Below are positions 11,775 through 22,728 of a stretch of DNA of 64,000 nucleotides, one piece after another. The notes under the pieces were generated by a model, which was not told the origin of the DNA, ran no database searches, and saw only the letters and a list, made by a program, of their open reading frames with translations. A program made the translations under genes and the position numbers. The stretch's first letter is position 1; every line of letters begins with the position of its first letter. Source of the stretch: Cercospora beticola (Eukaryota > Ascomycota > Dothideomycetes > Mycosphaerellales > Mycosphaerellaceae); assembly GCF_033473495.1 (NCBI RefSeq), contig NC_088938.1, positions 1,054,001 through 1,118,000 on the forward strand, in the 5' to 3' direction.

Positions 11775-13371
11775 GGTTTCGACTTGGTATGCGAGAGCGT
11801 TGGATGGTGCTTGGACTTGGTTTAATGCGCATGTGGATAGAGTAATCGATAGCATCGGAAGTACATATACCTATCATTATTGTTTTCCTAGATTTAGTCA
11901 TACTATTGAGGCCACTGAACTCACTCCGGATGAACAGTTGGCGTATGAAGTCTCTCTGGTTGCTTTAAAAGTTAAATCGATGTATTTTTTTTGGCCTCAT
12001 CGACACATGCAGTTCCCTTGAAGGTTAACAGATATGCGGGCAGATTGTTAATTCTTGTGTCTGAAGTGAGTCTTGGTGGGCCGAGATTCTGCATAGCGCT
12101 GCCCGCGGACTTGAGGATGCGCGGTCGGAGCAATGCGCAGCACTGTCTTCGTGAGTGACCAATAACAAAAAGAATGGAAGGAGCGTCGCGTGTAGTGTTA
12201 TATTAGGAGACAAGTTGACCGATATCTGGTACAGATCATCGTGAAGGTAATGGCTTGCTTGGATCAGCGAATTTATGTAGAATTTCTCCGCTTCATATTC
12301 CTCCCCTGACAGCCAACAGGATATTACTGAGACAAGAGAGCATCACTGAGGGCATCCAAAGTGGTCTCGTCATCAAGATTTTCTGAATTCAATCGAGGTC
12401 TTCTTGCAGGGTGTTCTGAGCGGACGAGATAATTCTTCGAATCTACTTTGCACACACATTGGAGAATCTGGCGTGGTGCCATGTCGTGAGTGCTCCCGTG
12501 CTCATATGAGATAGGAGGCATGGAGGCACTGGTCAGTATTTCCGCTCTTCGGATTCTTGCGCCGCTCTTCGGATTCTTGCAGTCGGGTGCATCGGCAGAT
12601 GGCTGAAGTTGGTGAAGGTGGAAGCGAAGCACAGCAAGCACAACAAGCTTTTCCGGCTGTTCGGCTCGTGCAACGGTCGGAGGTGGCACCGACCCATGTC
12701 GTGAACATTGATATCTGAACGCCGCTAACACACGGTGCAATTGTTGAAAAGGCTTCGGATGTGAGGGTGTCACATTTCACTCATTGCCAGTCTCTCCGGT
12801 CTGAATATGGCATCCAAGCAACGGGTGGCGAGCTTTGTTGATGCTCCAGAACTTGCAAGGCATGAGTGGGCCCGCTTGTGGCGCCCGGCAGGGTTTCAAA
12901 CATCTCGCTCACAACGGAAGCGGATACTTGCACGCGGTCTGAACTACTGTGTTCGTCGTGTGCCATCTCCGCCCGTTGCACATCCGGCACATCTGTTTGT
13001 TGCGGCTGAAACCATGGCGCAGGAAGTGCGGCTATCATGCAGCTATAGACGCGCCGACGCCAAGTAGCGAGGCTACTGCACATGGACTCGTCGTTGCTGG
13101 AGAAAACCTGCTTGCCTTGCCGCGTTTGTATCTTGGGCGGGCGCGTTTGATCTTGGGAAGGCGACGACCACGAGCCAAGAACCACAGGACGAAGGAGACG
13201 GCCTCTGACTTCTTTGGACACACTCGCTCTTACTACCACCACTGCTTGGACTCGTGGACACCTCTTGGCCGCTGTCTCTTTATCTTTGCCTTTCGTTGGA
13301 CGATTGGGCCAGCCCATTACACCCACACTCGTTCATCAGTCGCTCGTTGAATTGGAATACCACCTTGGGCC
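11775..13371. other. Divergent intergenic region, 1.6 kb
   Basis: Separates the RING protein gene (-) from the GH72 gene (+). Several open frames overlap on both strands without domain signals; I do not call them genes. A perfect-but-one 20-bp tandem duplication lies at 12542-12581. The region just upstream of the GH72 start is rich in C/T on the plus strand, as is common for fungal 5' UTRs. Confidence 0.45.
12542..12581. repeat. 20-bp tandem duplication, two copies
   Basis: Two adjacent 20-bp units, 12542-12561 and 12562-12581, each starting CCGCTCTTCGG, differing only at the last base. It lies in non-coding DNA and probably arose by replication slippage. Confidence 0.8.
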
Positions 13372-14757
13372 ATGATTGCCCTCTTGCTTCTGCTCTGCTG
13401 GGCGGCCACCATTGCTACAGCACTTCCGACCATCGAGGCCAAAGGCGCCAAGTTCTTCACTTCCGATGGCGACCAGTGGTTCATCAAGGGCATTGCCTAC
13501 CAACTGACTCCAGAAGATCCACTCGCACAAGCCGACCAATGCCAACTCGACGCTGCCCTCATGAAGACTCTTGGAGCAAATGCCATCCGTGTCTACCACG
13601 TTGACCCGACTGCCGACCACGACGGATGCATGAAAGCCTTCTCGGACGCTGGAATCTACGCCTTTGTCGACCTCGACACTTTCGACACATACGTCTTGCC
13701 CGGCACTCCAACCTGGAACGACACACAATACGATGCTTTCCAAAAAGTCATGGACGCCTTCCACGCTTACGACAACCTCGCGGGGTTCTTCGTTGGCAAC
13801 GAACTGATCACCACTGCAGCTGATAGTATCGCTGCTCCTTACGTCAAGGCCGCAGCTAGGGACATGAAGGCCTACAGAGACGATAAGGGATACCGCAAGA
13901 TTCCAATCGGATATTCTGCTGCAGACATTGCCATCCTCCGACCCAACCTGCAAAACTACATGGCCTGCGGAGACGATCCAGCTGAGGCTTTGGACTTTTT
14001 CAGGTGAGTTTCGTCGTGTCGTGACGCTGGAACAAAGCTGACATCTCTCAAGTCTCAATGCGTATGAGTGGTGCGGAGATTCTACTTACGAGCAGAGCGG
14101 CTATTCGATGTTGCAGAAGAATGCGAGTGAATACAACATCCCAATCTTCTTCTCGGAGACTGGTTGTCAGACTGTGAGGCCGAGGACTTTTGGCGACCAA
14201 GCCGCTATATTTGGGTCTGAAATGTCAGAGACCTGGTCTGGTTCCATCATCTACGAATGGATCCAGGAGGCCAACGACTACGGCCTTATCTCGTACGGTC
14301 CATCGGTGGCTCCCACAGCAACTGGCTCGGATATCGCAGGTACGTGCTACTCCAAGTTGTTGCGACGGAAACTCTGCTGATCTGCCACATAGGCGGCTAC
14401 ACAGTCCGCGGCACACCAACGCCCATCTCGCCAGACTTTGAGAATTTGTCCTCCCAGTGGGCAGCGGCATCTCCGTCCAGTATCGCGGCCTCAGCATACT
14501 CGCCCTCGCTCTCGCCACCTCCGTGCCCAGCAACGACCGCAGATGCTTGGCTGGCTTCGGGACCGCTCCCAATGTTGAATCAGGAGTTCAATGGCGCGAG
14601 CGGAGCAAGTGGTGCTTCTGGCTCAAGCGGCGTCACAACGGGCTCGGGCAGATCTGGAAGCAGTGCAACTCAGACCACATCTTCGAGTGAGGCGGCCGCT
14701 GCCACCAAACTTGCTGCGCCGGCTCTGCTTGCTCTGCTTGCTGCTGCGGTGGCTTGA
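13372..14757 (+). CDS. GH72 beta-1,3-glucanosyltransferase, GPI-anchored
   Basis: Gas/Gel family enzyme that splits and re-joins beta-1,3-glucan chains during wall assembly at the cell surface. Exons 13372-14003, 14053-14339 and 14393-14757 give 427 residues. A signal peptide spans about residues 1-17 (MIALLLLLCWAATIATA). The catalytic Glu pair is visible: acid/base E144 in VGNEL and nucleophile E246 in FFSETGC. FFIKGIAYQ-like sequence (WFIKGIAYQ) is typical near the N-terminus. The C-terminus has a Ser/Gly-rich spacer and ends in a hydrophobic tail (LAAPALLALLAAAVA), as expected for GPI attachment. No Cys-rich X8/CBM43 module follows the catalytic domain, placing it in the subfamily without that module. 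Introns are 49 and 53 bp. Confidence 0.93.
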
Positions 14758-15317
14758 AACGCTTTTTGAGGTGAAGGAGAGGATGCGATGCATGGTGATA
14801 GAAAGATAGATAGCGAATGATTGACAATTGGCTCTTTCTTGGTACTGCTGTTTCGACTTTTACTCAAGTCTTATCGCCATTTTCAGATGCGTATCCCATC
14901 GCTCATGTCTTCTGACTTCCATTGTTCGCTTCTCCACGAGGCGCGTGTTCTCATGCGGCTTCGCCCTTTCGGCAAGCCTACATACTTTCTAACTTTGCTG
15001 CCACACCTTTGCTATCCGCAGACCTCGCTCAGAGGGACGTGGCTCACGGACATTGTTCTTATCGATCGGCAACGATGGCATGCCGCGACATCCCTCGCAG
15101 CGTCCATCCAGAGACGGCAGCGCTGGTTCCCTGTTTGACAACTTGCGTCCTGACGTCTGTCGATCTCTGTTGCCGTTTCTGTTGAGGTTCGGACGAGGAC
15201 ATATCGACCTACAGAAACTCGTTCGTGGTACTGTACGGAGTCTGAATCCATTGAATTTACTTTTCAATCGAGATTGAAATAATCTTGAGCTGTCACATTG
15301 GTCAGAAGCTCAGCAGA
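14758..15317. other. Convergent intergenic region
   Basis: 560 bp between the 3' ends of the GH72 gene and COQ6. No recognisable feature. Confidence 0.5.
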
Positions 15318-16865
15318 TTAGCTGTGAGCGGCGGCGCCCATCAAAGCACCTTTAAGTGGACCCAGCTTGTTGACCAGGTCCAGTCCCAAACTTCGACCCC
15401 AGACTACGGGACCAGATCCGACAGAGTACAGCTTCTGGAGCTTGTCCACCACGCCGAGCATGGCGTTGTTTGCTGCCCAGCGCTGTGAGTTGTACTCGTC
15501 GAGAGCCCAGCAGCTGCCGATGTCCATGCCGTGGTCCACGCCCTTGGCGATGCAGTTCGCTAGCGATTCTGCATCTGCGAGGCCGAGGTTCAGTCCTTGA
15601 CCGGCTAGCGGATGCATGGTATGTGCAGCGTCTCCGATCAATGCCACGCGGTGGCCGGTATACGTATCGGCATGGCGCATGCGAAGCGGGAAGGAGGCGG
15701 TTGTGCCTTCTTGGACACCAATCACGCGTGGTAATGTGGCTGGCAGTCCGGTGGATCTGGGATCAGTGTTCGGCTCGCGCCAAGCCAGTTCGTCTGATGG
15801 GTTGGTCGTTGGATTCTGTATGAGGTAGTTGATGTCGACCATCATCAGGCGGAAAGCAGCATTGACCAAGGCAGTAAAGTCTTGCGGAGAGAGCTGCTTG
15901 AGCTTCGCAGCAAGAGGCGCTGTTATCGACCAGACTAAACTCGCTTTCTTGCCTGGGAGTGGCAGAAGGGCAATAGGTCCTGTGGGTAGGAATCGCTGGT
16001 ATGCTGTTCGGAGATCCACCTCGTTGAAATATTGGTCAAGGTCCAAAGTGGCAACGACACCATGTTGCCCGTAATCCCAGCCGTGACTCGGGATGTTCGC
16101 GAACGTGCGCACCGGACTGTTTGCGCCGTCAGCGCCTACGAGCAGCCTGGCAGCAATCGACCGCTCTCCTGGTAGATTCACAATCGGCCATTGCGACAGG
16201 TCTAGAGATTCATCATCCTGTGGCTCTGGTCCGAGGCTGATTGATTCCACGCGTGTCTTGTCCAATATGTCTACAGCTCCGGCCTCTCGCAAACTCCCCA
16301 GTAGAGCAGTCGTCAGATTGTTGTTCTCACACATGGTAGCCACAGTACTGTAGTCTTCCTGCTCGTACTTTCGCCGACTCTGCTGTAATCTGCTTCCAGA
16401 AATTGCAGCAGCAATTGTGTCTAGTATCCCCGTCCCTGCGCTGTCGACTGGATCGAAATGTATCTTGCTGCCACTCACGCCATCCCACACGTCCATGCTA
16501 TGATAGGGCTGCGTTCGCGCAGCGTTGATACGTTCCCACGCTCCATTCTGTTTAAGGAATCGCACCGAAGAAGGCGTAAGAGACGAACATCGATTCGAAA
16601 AGGAATTCGGGTCGTTCGACGCTGAAGCCTTGAGCTCCTGCCCATCGATCAGGGCAATCTTCAGGTTCTTGGTGGAGGCATTGGAGCGCAGCGCAGAGAC
16701 CAGAGATAAGCCGGCGGGTCCTCCTCCGATGCAGACCAAATCGTATATCTCGGGCTGCTGTGTCGATGAAGCTGCGGTATACACGCTCCTCCGCAGGCTC
16801 GGTGGGAGCGCAAGTAGCTGCGACAGCGCGCTCTTTGATGAGCGACTTGCTGGCAGCATTGCCAT
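15318..16865 (-). CDS. COQ6: Ubiquinone biosynthesis FAD monooxygenase COQ6
   Basis: Mitochondrial flavoprotein that hydroxylates the ring of ubiquinone precursors. Single exon of 515 residues from the ATG at 16865; the upstream codon extension starts with TTG and is ignored. The N-terminus is rich in Ser/Arg (ASRSSKSALSQLLALPPSLRRSVYTAASS) and reads as a mitochondrial presequence. The FAD dinucleotide motif is VCIGGGPAGLSLVSAL, the ring-hydroxylase DG region is LLVGADGANSPVR, and the second FAD motif is ALIGDAAHTMHPLAGQGLNLG. Family length is usually near 480-500 residues. It stands head-to-head with the DUF4336 gene, 294 bp apart. Confidence 0.93.
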   Translation of the reverse strand: MAMLPASRSSKSALSQLLALPPSLRRSVYTAASSTQQPEIYDLVCIGGGPAGLSLVSALRSNASTKNLKIALIDGQELKASASNDPNSFSNRCSSLTPSSVRFLKQNGAWERINAARTQPYHSMDVWDGVSGSKIHFDPVDSAGTGILDTIAAAISGSRLQQSRRKYEQEDYSTVATMCENNNLTTALLGSLREAGAVDILDKTRVESISLGPEPQDDESLDLSQWPIVNLPGERSIAARLLVGADGANSPVRTFANIPSHGWDYGQHGVVATLDLDQYFNEVDLRTAYQRFLPTGPIALLPLPGKKASLVWSITAPLAAKLKQLSPQDFTALVNAAFRLMMVDINYLIQNPTTNPSDELAWREPNTDPRSTGLPATLPRVIGVQEGTTASFPLRMRHADTYTGHRVALIGDAAHTMHPLAGQGLNLGLADAESLANCIAKGVDHGMDIGSCWALDEYNSQRWAANNAMLGVVDKLQKLYSVGSGPVVWGRSLGLDLVNKLGPLKGALMGAAAHS

Positions 16866-17159
16866 ATCGTGCAATATCGTGCGCGGCGGATGCCTGAGGT
16901 GATGAGTGAAGGAGATTCACAAAGTGTCGAGGATCGACAGCGAGATGCGGCGATCGGAGCCCGGAATGTCGTCTTTCACATGCAGCGTCATAACTTTTGG
17001 TCTCACGCTTTCACAAGACACGAACCATTAGTGAGCATCCGTTGCTGTTGACGTCGCCCACCGCTTTGACCATCGGCGACATACCCAGATAAGTGCGCTC
17101 TCCTTCTCGCTGTCTCCAGCTGCTCCCACCGAATCCTCTCTTCACCCCAAACACACGAT
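16866..17159. promoter_or_regulatory. Shared divergent promoter region
   Basis: 294 bp between the start codons of COQ6 (-) and the DUF4336 gene (+) must hold both promoters. No specific site is recognised. Confidence 0.5.
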
Positions 17160-18047
17160 ATGGCTTCCGGCGCGTCCAAGTTGATACCCTCCGATCCGGA
17201 GAAGGTGATGGTCCTTCGCAAGGTCACGCCTGATATTCTCACCTGCAGCACGCCTTTCTTGCGTTTCGGCAGGATCAAGATTGGTGGAAGAGGCACAATT
17301 GTTCGACTCGCGACGGGGAGTCTAGCCGTGTTCTCGCCTGTCGCGTTGACAGAGACAGTGAAAAAGGAAACACAAGACCTCGGCGGAAAAGTTGGATATA
17401 TTGTAGCGCTCGATCAAGAACACCACATCTTCTTGGAGAGCTGGCACAAGGTGAGGATGGAACGCGGCTGATATTTGCAGCCATCAAGGTCGCATCTTTC
17501 TAACTCACTCCAGGCCTACCCGGAAGCCAAAGTCCTCATGCCCGACACCCTTCCTGCACTTCGCCAAAAACAGTCCTACTTCGAGATCCCGAAACCCAAC
17601 GAGATCCTCTTCTACCCGAACAAGAAGCCCGAGATCTCGCAAGAGTTCGACGCTGACTTCGACTACGAATACGTTCACGCCCACGGAAACAAAGAACTCG
17701 TCTTCAACCACCGCAAATCGGGCACTCTCATCGAAGCCGATCTTCTCTTCAACTTGCCAGCTACCGAGCAGTTCAGTAAATCAGGCGTTGATCCAACGAC
17801 AGGGATCCTGAGCAAGATCTTCAACGCGCTACAGCATACCCGAGGAGAAGCACTTGCGCAGAGGAGACTATTGTGGTATGGCTTAGCAAGCCCGCGTCCA
17901 GAGTTCAATGAGAGCATCAGAAAGATCAATGAGTGGAAGTTTGACAGGATCATTCCTTGCCATGGAGATGTGATCGAGACGGGTGGGAAGGGAATATTTG
18001 AGAAGATCATGCAATGGCACTTGGCGGGGACGAAGAAGAGCTCGTGA
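17160..18047 (+). CDS. DUF4336 family protein
   Basis: Two exons, 17160-17450 and 17514-18047, give 274 residues; the 63-bp intron ends TAACTCACTCCAG. The protein follows the pattern of fungal DUF4336 proteins, which are distantly related to the metallo-beta-lactamase fold: an N-terminal strand region with TIVRLATGSLAVFSPVALTE, a central ALDQEHHIFLESWHKAYPEAKVL and, near the end, FDRIIPCHGDVIETGG. His residues in ALDQEHH and CHGD could correspond to metal-site positions, but this is inference. No signal peptide or membrane segment is seen. The biochemical role is unknown. Confidence 0.82.
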
Positions 18048-18910
18048 AAGAGATGCAGAAACTTGATCATGGGTTGACGCTTCAGATTATCGCTTCGGAT
18101 GACTCCGAGGTCGAAAGAGCAGATGTGTAATCAGGATAATCGTCCCTCAGTCCGGCTTACCACAGCAGGCGCGTCGGCTAGCTGTATAGTGTAACATCTT
18201 GAAGGTTTTTCCAGCAACAACCACAAGACTTCGACTTCGCAACGCCTGGGGCTGGTGTTGTGAGATATGGCCGTTGTCAGATTGACTTGGAGCTTTGATG
18301 TTCAATGCACTTTCATCATCGCTAACTATTAACAGAGAACGCCTGAGCCTCCGAGCCTCCGAGCTATTGCACTGTCTCCATCCGCCAGTCCACACCTTCC
18401 AACTTGGCCTAGCGGGTCTTATATGCTCAAGGCCGACCGTTCGTGGAACGCGTTCCTCCGTCTTGGTCCATGACCGGCTCATCTAAGCTCCCAATGCGGG
18501 GTCTGCGGGCGCCCGCAGATCTTTGGAGAAAGACAGGGATGTTTACGTGACTGGCGAGCCGCGATCTCTGAGTGAAGAGCGCCACAATAGGCATCACACT
18601 CTGCAGCCATGATCCCGGTCCGCCTCGGTCCGGATGGTTCAGGCTCTAAGAACAGATCTGAAACCCATCAGTCTGTAAATTACGAGGTGGTGAGCAGGCA
18701 TTGCGACTTCACCTCCTCCACTTTTGCCCTCTCCGCAGTGGTAGTATGTCATTGTGTCGAGTGTGGAGGACCTCTCGCCAAGGCAGTAAATTCGTCTTGA
18801 GCGGGCCTTGGACTCGGATCGATTTATACATATAAACGACTCGTCCACGGTTCAGTAACTCCACACTTGTTGCGAGACGAACTTGGACGCGCCAAGTACC
18901 TTCGGTCAAG
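18048..18910. other. Intergenic region upstream of GH5 gene
   Basis: 863 bp with no open frame I can support. It holds the GH5 promoter at its right end. Confidence 0.5.
18831..18836 (+). promoter_or_regulatory. TATA box candidate of the GH5 gene
   Basis: TATAAA, 75 bp before the ATG at 18911, within an AT-rich stretch. The position and exact consensus make it a good candidate. Confidence 0.5.
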
Positions 18911-20286
18911 ATGCTGCTTCGATTCGTCACTCTTGCTTGTTCTCTGGCGGCAGCTGTATCAGCTGCTCCAACGAAGAGACAAGATGCCTGGCCATTTGCT
19001 CCATTCAAGACCAGCGGGAGGGACATTGTGAATACTAAAGGTGACAAAGTTGTCTATGCTGGCACGAACTGGCCAGGGCACAATGATGCGTCGTTCCCAG
19101 AAGGACTCCAATACCAGTCAATCGAGACCATCGTCTCGAAGATCAAGAGTCTAGGCATGGTTCGTACGAGCCGACCTCACACTCTCAGCTTGTTTTCTAA
19201 CGTCTGATCGCAGAACGTCATCCGCCTCACCTACTCCATCGAAATGGTCGATGATATCTACTCCAACAACCCCAACTCTACTCTCAAGAATGCTCTCGTC
19301 CGCGCCATCGGCTCCGAAAATGCCACCATCGTCCTGGACCAGATCATCCAAAATAACCCCTCATTTTCCGAATCGACCACTCGTCTCGACGTCTTCGATG
19401 CCGTCGCCGCTGAATGTTACAAACAGCAAATCCTCGTCCACCTCGACAACCACGTCTCCAAAGCCGAATGGTGCTGCTCCACCGGCGATGGAAACGCCTG
19501 GTTCGGCTCCGAAGACTTCAACGTCGAGAACTGGCGTCGCGGAAACGCATTCATGGCCGACCACGCCAAAGCCTGGCCCGCGTACGTCTCTCAAGGCCTT
19601 CGAAACGAATTCCGTGATCCGAGCAATCCTGCTCTGAACTATGGCTGGGACTCTTGGTACGAGAATGTCATCCCCACCGCAGATGCTGTGAATGCCGCGA
19701 ACCCGGATGCTCTCATCTTCTATTCCGGCTTGAACTTCGATACGGACTTGAGAAACGTCACGGCTGGCTTGCCATTGACTGATGATGGAAAGGCTTTCAT
19801 CATTGAGGATTTCAGCTATGCGGATAAGATTGTGTTTGAGTTGCACAACTACAATAACAACCTCGGAGATTCGAATTGCGCCAACTTCAACCTCTATAGC
19901 CAAGGTTACAACGCCATGGATACGTCTTCTACGACAACGGCGAAGAACATTGCACCGGTTGTGTTGACGGAATTTGGGTTTGAGCAGACGGATACAGAAT
20001 ATCAGAGGCCGTACGCACAGTGTATCAAGGAGTATTTGACGGGATTGCCAGGTGGTCCGGGAGGATGGATTCAGTGGGCTGTTGGTGGGAGTTATGTGAG
20101 TTCTGATTTCCTCTGCCCCCTTCCGAGGTACGCTTGCTGACTTTGGATGATTTTTAGTACATCCGCACAGGAACTCAGGACTTTGAGGAGACCTGGGGCT
20201 TGTTGAGCCACGACTGGAGTGATTGGAGGTCGCAGGTGACGGTGGAAAACTACTTTGAGCCTTTTGTGCAGGCTACGTTGAATTAA
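18911..20286 (+). CDS. Secreted glycoside hydrolase family 5 enzyme
   Basis: Exons 18911-19159, 19214-20095 and 20158-20286 give 419 residues. A signal peptide (MLLRFVTLACSLAAAVSA) is followed by a dibasic KR that could be a Kex2-type processing site. The GH5 fold is supported by YAGTNWPGH near the start, LVHLDNHVSKAEWCC, the acid/base E215 in GLRNEFRD and the nucleophile E336 in VLTEFGFE, with FELHNYNNN before it. Fungal relatives are annotated as cellulases or other beta-glycanases; the exact substrate cannot be assigned. Intron 1 (54 bp) has the weaker donor GTTCGT; intron 2 (62 bp) has GTGAGT. Splicing restores the C-terminus ending VQATLN. Confidence 0.9.
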
Positions 20287-21428
20287 GGAACCGCCGCGAC
20301 TGGTTGGGATAGACATAAATTCACCCAATCAAGGCCAAGGATTGCCAAATTGTCATTTTCTTCATGATGTCTCAGCATCCTGGTAAGTAATCAGTGAAGA
20401 TCTGATCGATTTTGAACAGACATGAACGATCTCAGACATCCTCTCATGAGGCAAACTGATCAGCATTACCCTGTCACGTCTTCTAGCTACTCGACTCACG
20501 AGTACAAATCGGCAAAGTCCAAATTAGACTGTAGCAGAAAGCCACCTGCACGAATCGTACCGTCGACGACCCTGCCATCACACAATCTTGGTCAACGAGA
20601 AACTTCCGAAAGCAACAAAAACACGTTTCCTGCCCCTCATGAATTCTTTGGTCCGCCGTTCGGCGTTACAAAAAATGGCCGACGGCTGGGGCTTGAACGT
20701 TGGAGGTGGCGCGGCTGGGCGTTTTCGATCGCAGAATTCCAAGACAGCCACATAACGCCATCTTCTGCAAGCCTCTTCGTCAGAATTCCTACAGTCAGCT
20801 TGAACCTCTTCGTGTTGCCGCGGCTTGTAGAAGCAGTTGGCTGCAATCGAAACCTCGCCTCGGTCGGCGGACGGATTTGCTTGTTGTGCTGAAGGATTGC
20901 TCAGCAGGCTTGCAGGCGAAAGGACCTGATCGACGAGCCACAAGCGAGCTGATTGACAAATTTCTTGTGACGATCCTGCTGGTCAGGTTTGAAGGAGAGC
21001 AGTTTTAGTCGGGGAAGAAGATCGCGGTGGCTAGTCTCTTTGATTGCCGCAGGGTGGTATGCTGTTGTTGCATGTTCCTTAGGAAGATTGTTTTGAGCTG
21101 TTTTGTATGAACAGAACTGTAGTCAGCAGTAGTCATTTGTGCATTGACTGGGAAAGATTGGTTTGGTTTCAAAAGTTTCTCTTTGCGGAAGTATGTAGGA
21201 ACTAGGAAACCCGCCCAGTAACCTTGAGTGTCGCAACACTCCTGCTCAACAGTAGCCTCTTCACCGCAAGCTGGCAAACTCTGATATCTAAAATCCCCTT
21301 CTCTTTAACATTGTCAAATGCTAATGCTCATGCTCATTCCATCATATCTCATCAACTCCAGATTTAAATGCCTGGTTGGTACTTTTTACTTTTGTTGAAG
21401 TTCTAAATTGGCTCGGGGGCGAAAGAAT
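20287..21428. other. Convergent intergenic region, 1.1 kb
   Basis: Between the 3' ends of the GH5 and protease genes. Open frames on both strands near 20.4-20.9 kb overlap each other and carry no domain signal. No repeat or RNA gene is recognised. Confidence 0.45.
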
Positions 21429-22728
21429 TTATGCGCCGTTCTGTGAAATAGTTAGTGTCTGTGCCTCTTCAGTTGAGTTTTCGAGGGCTTCAACTTACGC
21501 CATTGTATGCGAGTCTGTTTGGAGAGCCGGAGCCAGCGTTCTGGACAACACCGGTGGTGGAGAGAGAGATGAGGCGGGAGCCGAGGTTGGCTGGGGTGCG
21601 TTGACCCTCGAGGGCGATGATGTAGGCAGCGAGACCAGCGACGTGTGGGCAGGCCATGGAGGTACCGGAGATGGTGCGGGTGGCAGTGGTGCCGCCGATC
21701 CACGAGGACTTGATGTTCACGCCTGGGGCGAAGATGTCGAGGACTGGGCCGAAGTTGGAGAAGCTAGCCTTGACATCGGAGGAGTCGGTGGCACCAACGG
21801 TGAAGACAGATGGCTCAGAAGCTGGGGAGGTGTTGCGGGCATCAACACCGTCGTTACCGGCAGCGACAACTGTGAAGACACCGTTGGCAACAGCGCTGGC
21901 GACAGCGTCGTTGGTGGCCTGTGAGAAGCCACCGCCGAGAGACATAGAGATGACAGAGCGTCCAGTGCGGCCATTGCTGCGAGCGTTGTTGACAGCCCAG
22001 TCGATACCAGCAATGACGCCAGAGTTGCTTCCGCTGCCGTTGGCACCGAGGACCTTGACGCCAATGATGTTGGCGCGCTTAGCAACACCGTAGGTGGAAC
22101 CAGCGACGGTACCAGCGCAGTGAGTTCCGTGTCCGTTGCCATCAGTGGCCGACTCGCCGGAGATGAAGTTGGCACCCATGGTGGCACGGCCACCGAACTC
22201 AGAGTGTTGAGTGTAGACACCAGTATCGATCACATAGACGGTGGTGCCGGCACCAGCGGAGTCATCGTAGATGTAGCTGGAGCCTCCCCTGGCGCGGCGA
22301 GAGATACGGACGAGGCCGTACTCGGCCGGGCTCTGTTGCACGAGAGCGCGGTCGTTGAGGGTGACTGGAGCAGAGGCGTAGACCTTGCTGTCTGGCTCGA
22401 TGCTGAGGACACCAGCGAGGTTGGCGATCAAGTCGACGACGTTGTCATCACCGTCGAAAGCGAAGCCCTGAGAGAAGTGTCAGTTGTGATGTTGCAATAT
22501 GTGGTGGACCACACGAGCACGTACCTTGAAGCCGCCAATGTTGTACTCGTGCTTTGGCTCGACCTGAGCGGTGGTTCGGAGGGCACCGAGGACATTGGAG
22601 AGAATGCCACCGTCCTCAAGACGAGCGATCCAGCTGCCTTGGATGGTGCCTTTGTTCTGGCGACGATCGATGGTGGCAACACCAAGGACTGCTGGCACAG
22701 CCAGGAGGATGTTGAGGATAGAGTGCAT
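21429..22728 (-). CDS. Secreted subtilisin-like serine protease (S8, proteinase K type)
   Basis: Extracellular alkaline-type endopeptidase made as a preproenzyme. Exons complement 22525-22728, 21499-22467 and 21429-21440 give 394 residues. Signal peptide MHSILNILLAVPAVLG is followed by an inhibitor-type propeptide to roughly residue 113. The catalytic triad is D149 (YVIDTGV), H181 (NGHGTHCAG) and S338 (ISGTSMACPHVAG); the oxyanion Asn is in AAGNDG. The last exon codes only Asn-Gly-Ala-stop and is joined through a 58-bp intron (GTAAGT...CACTAACTATTTCACAG). Without it the frame ends after VS. The first intron is 57 bp. ATG at 22728 places the signal peptide at the start; the longer upstream frame is not needed. 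Confidence 0.93.

Noticed and set aside
12781..13326. 181-codon minus-strand frame upstream of the GH72 gene
   Set aside because: Antisense to the likely GH72 leader, with no domain signal; overlapping frames on both strands suggest chance.
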